17,338 bases of DNA from Terfezia claveryi (lineage: Eukaryota > Ascomycota > Pezizomycetes > Pezizales > Pezizaceae), in assembly GCA_015179025.1 (NCBI GenBank), contig WHUX01000607.1:1-17338 (forward strand), given 5' to 3'. Below the pieces are notes generated by a model, which had not been told where the DNA came from, ran no database searches, and saw only the letters and a list, made by a program, of their open reading frames with translations. Below, piece after piece: positions 8,474 through 15,139 of this stretch. The position numbers and the translations under genes were made by a program. Position 1 is the first letter of the stretch; every line of letters begins with the position of its first letter.

Positions 8474-9624
8474 TTATGGGCCTGCTCGGTTTTGGAATGG
8501 CTTCAGCAACGTGGTGTGGACGACCCTGTGCAGCCTGGTACCCTTTGGTATATCGAGCTCATACGCATGAGTTCCGACTTTTCGTACCACTTTATATGGA
8601 CCGATCCATTTGGTCATAAGAGATCGGTTGTTGCCCACTTTGATGGTAAGGTTGCGTCGGTCTACTAGCACCTGGTTGCCGGGCTCATAAGTTCTAGCCT
8701 TTTCCATGGATAGTGAGCTCCTCCTATCGTTGATGTGCTTGAGGGTCTCATGAATTTGACTATGCACCGAGGTCATGCGGTCCAGCCATTCTTCGGCTGC
8801 AGGTGAACTGAGTTGATATTCCGTATTTAGATGAATGGCTCTGGGGTCAAATCCGTAGAGGGACCTAAAAGGCGAGTATTCATGGGTCGAGGTAGAGGTC
8901 GAGTTGTATGCGAACTCGGCTAGGGGTAACCATTTTGCCCAGTGATTTTGCAGGTCGTGGCAGAATATTCAGAGGTATTGCTTGAGTGTCTGAATTGCTC
9001 GTTCGGACAACCCATCTGTTTGAGGGTGGTGGGCAGTGGATAACCGGAGATGTATATCCAACTTTTTATTTAATTGCCTGAACATTTCCGAGGCAAATTG
9101 GGGTCCACGGTCAGAGGTAATATGCCTTGGTAAGCCGTGCAGCTTCCAAATATCGGTAATATAAGCATTAGCAACGTCTTCCGCTGTCCATGTCATTTTT
9201 GCTGGTATATACGTTGCATCTTAGTGAATCTGTCGGTAATCACAGGACTGTATTATACCCCTCAGAATCTGGAAATTCGCCTACAAAATCCATTGCAATC
9301 TCCTCCCAAGGTCGGTTTCCTGTTGGCATAGGTACTAGCTTTGTTTTCTTGAATGCCTGTCTGATTTGGCTTTTTGACAAGGCAAACACCCTGCCACATA
9401 GGATGCCACATCTCCTGCCAGTTGTCCCATATAAAGTTCTGGCTGACAAGTTCTTCTGTGCCGCTTTCCCCCAGTTCCCTGCCACCTTGCTGTCATGACA
9501 CTGTCTCAAAACCTCTAACTTGTATTCTGGCGATACTTCCAATAAGCCAGTATTCCACCTAGGCCATCCTGATATATCAATACTATCCAGTGAGGGGTCT
9601 TCCACATCGATATGGCCTTCTTTT
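8474..9624 (-). pseudogene. Chromovirus integrase
   Basis: DDE integrase in several frames. From 9605, MEDPSLDSIDISGWPRWN leads to VLRQCHDSKVAGNWG (His of the zinc finger region). The Cys pair appears one frame over as GCLPCQKAKSDRH (about 9370-9400). Then PTGNRPWEEIAMDFVGEFPD holds the first catalytic Asp. A shift near 9240 leads to the frame from 9196: MTWTAEDVANAYITDIW, RHITSDRGPQFASE (second Asp), HHPQTDGLSERAIQTLK (catalytic Glu). A TGA at about 8969 (probably CGA to TGA) is followed in frame by LQNHWAKWLPLAEFAYNS and the C-terminal module VLVDRRNLTIKVG, LMTKWIGPYKVVRKVG, ending at TAA 8474. All three catalytic residues survive but the reading frame does not. Confidence 0.92.
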
Positions 9625-9696
9625 CTACCTCTTCTTCCTGCCTTACCTCTTCTTCCTGCCCTACCTCTTCTTCCTGCCCTACCTCTTCTTCTAGCA
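9625..9696 (+). repeat. Four 18-bp tandem repeats in RNase H-integrase linker
   Basis: Units of CTACCTCTTCTTCCTGCC start at 9625, 9643, 9661 and 9679, with one or a few differences. On the minus strand they encode an acidic repeat (VGQEEE, GQEEEV) in the linker between RNase H and integrase. The unit length preserves the frame. This segment is in a different frame from the RNase H before it and the integrase after it. Confidence 0.9.
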
Positions 9697-9714
9697 ACAG
9701 CTGGCCTTCTTTAA

Positions 9715-10401
9715 GCAGACGTTCTTCTGCACCTGACTTCCTTCTCCTGCTCTGCGGCTAAGTGCATCTGGTTTGCCCATTTTGGGCCTGGCCGATATGT
9801 TATCGTGAATGTGAATTCAGCCAGTTTTTGGTACTAGGTGGCTTGTCTAGAGTTGAGCTTTTGCTTGGTATTGAAGTACTGCAAGCCTTGGTGGTCGGTA
9901 AAAACATTGACTGGTACGCCGACTAACCAAGCTCGCCATTTGCGAAAACAGTCCACTATAGCAAAGAGTTCTTTATCGTGAATTGGCCAGTTTCTTTGGG
10001 TAGAATCCAGTGTTTTTGAGTGATAATCCACCGGATGCAGGGTTTTAATAGTTGATAGCTTATCGCCAGTATTGCGACCGTGATACTGGGATAGTACTCC
10101 AGCAATGGCCTGATTGCTGGCGTCTGTTTCCATGATGGTGTCAAGTGTGCGGTCGAACTGAGTAAGAATTGGCGCTGCCATGAACTCTGCTCGTTGGTCA
10201 TCAAAGGCCTGCTGCTGTCTAGCCCCCCATGAAAATGGTATATCCTTGGTGAGTTCAGTTAAGGGCCTTGCTTTTGCACTGTATTGCGCAATAAAACGAC
10301 GGTAATAATTAGCAAAACCCAAAAATGCTTGAACCTCCTTTTTCTTGGTTGGGGTTGCCCAGCTAGCCATAGTATCTAGCTTAGCTGGGTCCATTTTGAC
10401 C
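9715..10401 (-). pseudogene. Chromovirus RT connection and RNase H
   Basis: In the RT frame, EVQAFLGFANYYRRFI marks the RT thumb/connection. METDASNQAIAGVLSQY gives the first catalytic Asp of RNase H, HDKELFAIVDCFRKWR the Glu, and NVFTDHQGLQYF the next Asp. A TAG at about 9834 (likely TGG to TAG) follows RQAT, and the same frame continues YQKLAEFTFTITYRPGPK. One frame over, GKPDALSRRAGEG is the usual end of gypsy RNase H, so a frameshift lies at about 9780. The domain would remove RNA from the RNA-DNA hybrid. It is inactive in this copy unless the stops are suppressed. Confidence 0.9.
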
Positions 10402-11117
10402 TCTCAGCCATTGATGATATGACCTAGGAAGATGGTTTCGGGGACATGGAATTCGGACTTTGGTAGGTTAACAGCCAAGCCATGATCCATACACTTCTGC
10501 AGTACTTTCTCTACAATTCGCTGATGTTCCGCCTCTGTTTGTCCTCCAAATATTAGAATATCATCCAAATACCAAATCACTCCTAAGAACGCAATTTCTT
10601 TAAAGATAGTATCCATCATTTCTTGGAAAGATGCAGGGGCATTGGTTAGGCCAAATAGCATGACGGTATACTCAAACAGCCCTTTTGTTGTTTTGAAGGC
10701 TGTCTTCCACTCCTCGCCAGCTGCAATGCGGATCAGGTTATAACCATTTTTTAGGTCGAGCTTGGTTAGCCATTTGGCCCCCTTAGTTCTATCCAGCAAG
10801 TCGTTGATAAGAGGCAATGGGTATCTATTAGGTATCGTAATGCGGTTTATACCTCTATAATCTACACACAAGCGGAGAGAACCGTCTTTTTTCCGCACGA
10901 ATAATATTGGTGCTCCAGCAGCTAATCTCGATTTCCTTAGTTTCCCCACTGGGATGTTTTCCTCTAAATACCGTTCTAAAGCAATCTCTTCCTCCCAGGT
11001 CATTTTGTAGATTGGTCCGTTCAGTACTTTAGCCGTTGGGTCATTGAGCGGAATAGAGTGATCCCAGAGTTTATGCTTTGGCAACCTAGAAGCTTGTTCT
11101 GCAGAGAATACCTGCGC
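10402..11117 (-). pseudogene. Chromovirus reverse transcriptase
   Basis: RNA-dependent DNA polymerase of the inner element. From MPKHKLWDHSIPL (11084) the domain runs through GAPILFVRKKDGSLRLCVDY (substrate contact region), LTKLDLKNGYNLIRI (motif A, first Asp), MLFGLTNAPASFQEMM, the catalytic VIWYLDDILIF and FHVPETIFLGHIING. All RT motifs are present in order with no frameshift in 680 bp. It stops at TGA (about 10404). The same frame continues as EVKMDPAKL, so a single base change, probably CGA to TGA, split RT from RNase H. Good preservation here contrasts with gag and integrase. Confidence 0.93.
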
Positions 11118-11708
11118 GTATTAGGTATAGCGGCTAGTTGTGTCAATTATAAGCAGAATCTCGCTATGATCTAGGGGTTCAGCCTCCAAGTCTAACGTCA
11201 TAATGGTGGGTATGTTGTATGTCTTGCAGGGTATTATATAGCTGGGTGTCGCCGCACTGGGTATCATAGAGCTGGGTATTGCCGCGGTGGGTATCGTAGA
11301 GCTGGGTATTGCCGCGGTGGGTATCGTAGTACTTTCTCTTTTATTCCAATATTCTAACCTTGACTCCGGGGTATTAATTACTAAATCATTTTCCTTCAAC
11401 CAAGACAATCCCAAGATAACATCCCTTTTTCCAATATCCAATACTTCTGCGTCCAACAAGAATTTGTGGCTTATACCGGGTATCGAGAAGGTGGTGTTTG
11501 CCACAAATTTACCACCTTTTAGCTTGGTTCCATCCCCTTGAGATACCAACACGTGGTTCTTTCTTTTCCAGACTCCTAGTCTTTTAGCAACTTTGGAGCC
11601 TACTACAGACGTAGAAGCTCCACAATCCACAATGGCTTCTGTTTCTAGCCCAGCAATTAATATCGGTACTGTAAGTAAAGGTTTGTGTCTTGGGGTTCGG
11701 CCTATCAT
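11118..11708 (-). pseudogene. Chromovirus protease domain of Pol
   Basis: This would cleave the Gag-Pol polyprotein. The retropepsin motif is EAIVDCGASTSVVG (residues about 23-36 of the frame starting at 11708), an Asp-Cys-Gly variant of Asp-[Ser/Thr]-Gly. The second-half motif RDVILGLSWLKEND follows at residues 94-107, the typical ILG-W turn. A Thr/Ala/Ile/Pro tail (IPTAAIPSS repeated) is encoded by the 30-bp tandem repeat at 11241-11330. The frame ends at a TAA near 11121 but continues in the same frame as YAQVFSAEQASRL into RT, so protease and RT were one ORF. Whether gag and pol were fused or separate cannot be told because both are frameshifted between 11700 and 11955. Confidence 0.85.
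11241..11330 (+). repeat. Three 30-bp tandem repeats in protease tail
   Basis: Three units start at 11241, 11271 and 11301, each close to GCTGGGTATTGCCGCGGTGG plus GTATCGTAGA. The last two differ at one base. Being a multiple of three they keep the frame and give repeats of ten residues (IPTAAIPSST-like) on the minus strand. Confidence 0.9.
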
Positions 11709-11914
11709 CGTTTTGGTCGAACCCCTTAGTCTTTTCCCGAATTTGATGCTTCAGATTCCGATTCTGGGTCGGAGTCTAGTTGAGTTATGCGTAGTGTGCC
11801 GGTGTCCGTCCTTGCCTTTTTTGGTGTGGGAGCAGAGACATCTGATGTTTTGGGTGGATTGAGTAGCTTGGGCAGGGTGGTTGGGGGTGGGGTTTGTCGG
11901 TATCGGGTACACTG

Positions 11915-12787
11915 GCAGTTAGCAATTCTGTGTCCAGTCCTACCGATTTAAGACACCGGTTTTTTTTTTCCTCTTATTGATCATATCCGTAGTCACCTCT
12001 GATTGGTTTGAAGAACTTGCATTGACCGATCTATGCGGGGTCGATCGGAATGAGCTCGTTTTATGGGCTGCGAGTTTTGTTCAGCTTGAGCGATGTCCAT
12101 TTGGACTAATTTCTTCAGCCATTTGGTTGGCTGGTCTCTGAGGTCCTCATAGTGAGTCATCTTTGATCGGAGTCTAGGTTTAATTCCCATAAGGATTATT
12201 CGAATGAGAAGGGTTTGGGGTATTTGCGCATATGCATTCAACCGATCTATGGTGGCAATATAATCTTGGACAGCTCCGGTCTGCCTGAGCTCGTAGATTT
12301 GTCTGTACGCATTATCAGCTTGGTAATGATCAGAAAAATGTGCTAGAAGCGCTCTTTTGCTTCCTCCCATGTCTTCCACTTAGTCTCGTTAGGCTTCCAC
12401 CATGAAAGCGCTGAACCCTTCATCGACATTCCAGCTATTACTATCTTATCCTCTTCCACTTTTACTCTCCTCAGCTTGAAGTATCCTTCCAAGTGGAACA
12501 GAAAATGTTCAAGTTCTGTTCGCTCTCCGGAAAATTTTTCTGGCGGGGGATGTTGAAGGACATATTTTGACTAGATGGGGCAGGACTTTGCCGCCTGGTT
12601 GGAGAGTCAGGGGTTGGGTGGGCGGGAGTTCGCTGGTCTGTGGTTGCGCCTCTCTCTGGGATTCCTGGTGTGCAGAGCCCGATTCTAGGGTGCTAACTCT
12701 GGCTTCCATTGTTTTGAGCTGGGCCATGAGTACCGAGTTGATCTGTATGAGGGAGGCGATCGTATTTTGGGGGTCTGGTACGTTCAT
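11915..12787 (-). pseudogene. Chromovirus gag, frameshifted
   Basis: The start codon at 12787 opens MNVPDPQNTIASLIQINSVL, a predicted coiled-coil-like helix (LKTMEARVSTLES), then a Gln/Pro-rich stretch. Near 12545, at an A/T run, the coding signal shifts frame into KFSGERTELEHFLFHLEGYF, the start of the Ty3-type capsid domain, continuing as GSALSWWKPNETKWKTWEE. A second shift near 12365 leads to the frame 12379-11993 with HFSDHYQADNAYRQIYELRQ and a basic tail. The knuckle at 11915-11955 spans 41 bases where 42 are needed: it starts Cys-Leu-Lys and, after a one-base loss, reads GRTGHRIANC. Gag is therefore broken in at least three places. Domain order is normal for a Ty3/Gypsy Gag. Confidence 0.85.
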
Positions 12788-12916
12788 TTGTGAGACCGTG
12801 TTGGCTAATTCCCTGTGTGATTGTGAAGAACCAGCTGAGCTCTGTTGGCATGGTCAATACTCGACATTTTTTTTCCTATCTTTTGAGGTATGTCGAAAAT
12901 TGAGGATGCCGGAGAA

Positions 12917-12927
12917 AAGCACTGTAA
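12917..12927 (-). promoter_or_regulatory. Primer-binding site, probably self-primed
   Basis: Directly inside the 5' LTR the minus strand reads TTACAGTGCTTTTC. It lacks the TGG start expected when the CCA end of a tRNA primes. Instead ACAGTGCTT is exactly complementary to AAGCACTGT in the LTR itself (minus strand, 13190-13198), 43 nt downstream of the TATA box. This matches the self-priming arrangement known from Tf1, where the 5' end of the element RNA folds back onto the PBS. Confidence 0.6.
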
Positions 12928-13657
12928 TGTTAGAGGGGCGGATGTTGAGTCCGGGCCTACTAAGAATTGGAGAGCTTAGCGAGCTCCTAGTGGCCTTAGT
13001 GGTAGGTCGCGTGGCCTGCTCATGGCAAAGGGCCTTCGGCTAGCAGGTAGCAAAGTTAAAAGGCGAAAGGGTCTTTTAGCTTAGCAAGTGCGAGCACAAC
13101 AGGGACGGGTGCACGAGGGTGATGAACGGGTTCTCGAAGAAGTGTGCAAGGAAGTATAGAGATATAGTGCTTTCGAAGAATTATACAAGACAGTGCTTGT
13201 GTTCTGCTCTTTCTATCTAGGTAGCAGAGGCCCCTTATATAGACATCTCGGGGGTCGTCCTAGCCCCCCCTCCACATGCCTGCAGCATGGGCTTCCTAAG
13301 CCTCGGAGACATGATTGCAAATCAATGACGGAGCAGCTTGGAAATCAATGACGGAGATATAAGCAGTCTTGGAAATCAATGATTGGAAATCAAACATATG
13401 CCTTGAACCGATCCTCCTCCGTAAGAAGCAGTTATCCCATAAGCCAATACGACCTAGCCCCAACCCTCTTGGTCTTCGCTAGAACGGTGCACACACTTCC
13501 TTGTCCCGGCTAGTCTCTCTACTCAACTCATAGGTATGAGCTAGAGGGCCCATTGCTAGGCCTGCTATGGGTGATCAATCCACGTCGTTGGCCTCAGCGG
13601 CTGTCGGCTTCGGTTTTCCGCCTCTGCGTAGACCACCCTCATGTGAGATTCGTAACA
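12928..13657 (-). repeat. 5' LTR of chromovirus
   Basis: A 730-bp LTR, upstream with respect to minus-strand coding. It carries a TATA box (13234-13241) and the inferred RNA start region (about 13190-13198). Compared with the 3' LTR it lacks one 23-bp unit in the GGAAATCAATGA repeat near 13330 and one base near 13090. Its ends are the TG...CA type of retroviral integration. Confidence 0.94.
13234..13241 (-). promoter_or_regulatory. LTR TATA box
   Basis: TATATAAG on the minus strand inside the 5' LTR, with the same sequence in the 3' LTR near 7390. It lies 43 nt upstream of the segment complementary to the primer-binding site, a reasonable spacing for the transcript start of a fungal promoter. 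Promoter activity is inferred from motif and place only. Confidence 0.5.
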
Positions 13658-13873
13658 TGACTATTATCAGGCCAGGCATTGAATAGTATGGCACCCGCGG
13701 GCGAATGGGGGCTGAGCGCCATTGATCACTGTCATGCCACTTCTCTTGTTATCCCTTATCTCATTGTCTTCGGAAAGTCTAAATTGTCGGCCTTAGCAGT
13801 CGGCCTTGGCAACTATGGTTTTCCTGTATATATACCTCCCTTCCCCGCGCATTTTCCCTTCGCTCTAGATCCC

Positions 13874-14017
13874 AGCACATTATGGCGAGCATTAGAGCGA
13901 GTAATAAAGCGAGTATTAGAGCGAGTATTAGAGCGAGTATTAGGGCGAGTATTAGAGTGAGTATTAGAGCGACTATTAGAGCGACTATTGGAGCGAGTAT
14001 TAGAGCGAGTGTTAGAG
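13874..14017 (-). repeat. 12-bp minisatellite, right arm
   Basis: Eleven copies of CGAGTATTAGAG at 13886-14017 and one degenerate copy outside, the reverse complement of the left-arm minisatellite. Copies here carry more differences (AATAAAG, ATTAGGG, TGAG, CGACTATT) than the homogeneous left array, so the two arrays have evolved apart since the arms formed. Confidence 0.92.
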
Positions 14018-14283
14018 CTATTGAAGTAGCAAGTGCATGTTTTATGTATATATCTATTACTTAATACTTCTGTGTATTTAAGTATTAGCGAATATAATGG
14101 ATATTTTCGCTGCATGCATATTGAATGGCTGCAATAGCGGCTACGCACCTGGCTGATGTTAGAGCGGGTGTGCATTGTACGAGAGCGATTTGGGGCCCAA
14201 AGCTATAGCATTAACAACATCAATTGAGTTGATGATGCCAAGGGAAGCAACTCTAATATTCAGACATTGAAATATGCCAACCA

Positions 14284-14510
14284 GCGTCCAGACGGCTTTG
14301 GTTGCCCCAATGGCGTCCAGATTGTATTGCAACTCAGCTGGACGTCCAGATTGTATTGCAACTCAGCCGGGCGTCCAGATTGAGTTTCAACTCAGCCAGG
14401 CGTCCTGATTGTGTTGCAATGCAGCCAGGCGTCCAGACGCACAAGACGCACAGGACGCATTTGTGCGAGCTCTCATGTCTGGACGCTGGGCGGTGCGTCT
14501 GGACACCACT
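14284..14510. repeat. Right subterminal GCGTCC motif cluster
   Basis: About seven exact GCGTCC/GGACGC hexamers plus near matches (GACGTCC, AGACGC, GCGTCT) lie within 230 bp, mirroring the left end. The near-palindrome GCGTCCAGACGC at 14429-14440 corresponds to the perfect one at 4350. The surrounding sequence differs from the left end, so the motif is conserved rather than the whole segment. Confidence 0.7.
14314..14429 (+). repeat. Four 29-bp direct repeats, right end only
   Basis: Four head-to-tail units of exactly 29 bp start at 14314, 14343, 14372 and 14401. Each begins CGTCC[A/T]GATTG and ends in CAGC[C/T][A/G]G. Each unit carries one GCGTCC-type motif, so the tandem array multiplies that motif. 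No equivalent 29-bp array occurs at the left end. Confidence 0.88.
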
Positions 14511-14523
14511 TTTTTCTTACTGA

Positions 14524-14996
14524 TGACTCTTCCAAGTATATCCTTGGTTTTGAGCATATTAATGTCAATCCTTGTCCTGTGTGGGTGTATAGTGATTGCA
14601 TTATCTTTGACATTCATAATTGCTTTATAATCCCCAGTGCAGGTTCACCAAATATAACATCCCAGTCCTTCAGGTTGGCTACATAGAATGTCCTAGTTTC
14701 TTGGTATCCTTGTAGATTTACTATGACTGTTGCTGTATTTGTCATTTGAGATCTGCTACCTTTAATTGCAGTTTCAGAGGTTTCTTGCTGATCTCTTTCA
14801 AGGGTATATTAAACAGCTGACAATAATTTGCTGATATCAGGTCTCCACCTGATGTACATGGATCAAATAGTGCATAAGCAATATGTCCATTAATTTTAAT
14901 TTCAGCTGCATTAGAAGTTCTATGGCTTTCTGGCACTAAGAACTTCCTTGTATCATTAGGGTTTCTCATAACCTGGAGAGCAGCTGACTCTTGTTG
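14524..14996 (-). pseudogene. Layer 1 aspartic-protease-like segment
   Basis: This is a retropepsin-like region between gag and RT. The frame starting near 14996 includes MRNPNDTRKFLVPESHRTSN and then ALFDPCTSGGDLISANYC. The latter sits where retropepsins carry D-[ST]-G but reads D-P-C-T, followed by the hydrophobic-Ser pattern expected after the active-site loop. A one-base shift at about 14755 moves the sequence to a second frame (FYVANLKDWDVIFGEPALG, the conserved second half with a GEPAL turn). Another shift near 14617 leads to NVKDNAITIHPHRTRID and on to the insertion point. After excision of 4320-14523 the frame runs on as ILGRV-TTAAINI into the RT linker. The frameshifts make it non-functional. 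Confidence 0.7.
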
Positions 14997-15139
14997 TTTA
15001 ACATCAATCTCCTAATAAGCTGTTTTCACCTTCTGTGGGGCCATGCAGTATTAGGCCTAAAAGGCTAGTAAGGAGGGAATCTTCTGGCTCCTAGTCTAGA
15101 TCCCATATATTGGTAAGCTGAAGATACCTTCCTATTAGG

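Larger units (their letters stand above)
7084..13657 (-). mobile_element. Layer 3 Ty3/Gypsy chromovirus (complete, decayed)
   Basis: A 6.6-kb LTR retrotransposon with direct LTRs of 754 and 730 bp, both TGTTA...TAACA. It is flanked by the perfect 5-bp duplication TGACT at 7079-7083 and 13658-13662. The coding order on the minus strand is gag, protease, RT, RNase H, integrase, chromodomain, as in fungal chromoviruses. Excising it with one TGACT copy restores CCCAATA-TGACT-ATTA, which is the complement of the intact left arm near 5243. In-frame stops and frameshifts in gag, pol and integrase show it is not autonomous now. The LTRs differ at roughly 25 positions, nearly all transitions, so the insertion is not recent. 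Confidence 0.95.
4320..14523. mobile_element. Layer 2 foldback-like inverted-repeat element (interrupted)
   Basis: Two long arms, 4320-6525 and 6536-7083 plus 13663-14523, are reverse complements through most of their length and meet at a centre of about 10 bp. The arms contain tandem subrepeats, the defining layout of foldback elements. The outer ends share CATCAG[C/T]AAGAAA. The flanks support either a 2-bp duplication (AC, with perfect CATCAG/CTGATG ends) or a 4-bp one (TGAC at 4316-4319 and 14524-14527). Both restore the same target, GTGG-TGAC-TCTTCC, and a continuous layer 1 reading frame. No transposase or other protein is visible, so it looks non-autonomous. Without layer 3 it measures about 3.6 kb. 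Confidence 0.8.
13663..14523 (-). repeat. Right arm of foldback-like element, outer part
   Basis: This is the reverse complement of the left arm from about 4655 to 5238, with scattered substitutions. The stretch 13663-13870 matches left 5030-5238, and 14030-14195 matches left 4670-4850 including the TGCATGCAG motif and the AGCCAGGTGCGTAGCC block. The outermost 320 bp (14200-14523) is not a close copy of the left end but shares the GCGTCC motif density and the terminal CATCAG-AAGAAA motif. Confidence 0.83.

Noticed and set aside
8227..8668. Three overlapping plus-strand frames
   Set aside because: They are shadows of the integrase C-terminus and chromodomain on the minus strand.
12567..13043. 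Plus-strand frame of about 158 codons
   Set aside because: It is antisense to the chromovirus gag and runs into the LTR. The minus-strand Gag motifs explain the region.
13886..14017. Telomere-like repeat (ATTAGGG appears once)
   Set aside because: The unit is 12 bp (CGAGTATTAGAG). The single TTAGGG-like string is one variant copy and the array is internal to a transposon arm.
4320..14523. Reading the inverted arms as two LTRs or as a host palindromic amplicon
   Set aside because: The arms are inverted rather than direct, share short terminal motifs, and interrupt a reading frame precisely, which indicates a transposon with inverted repeats.
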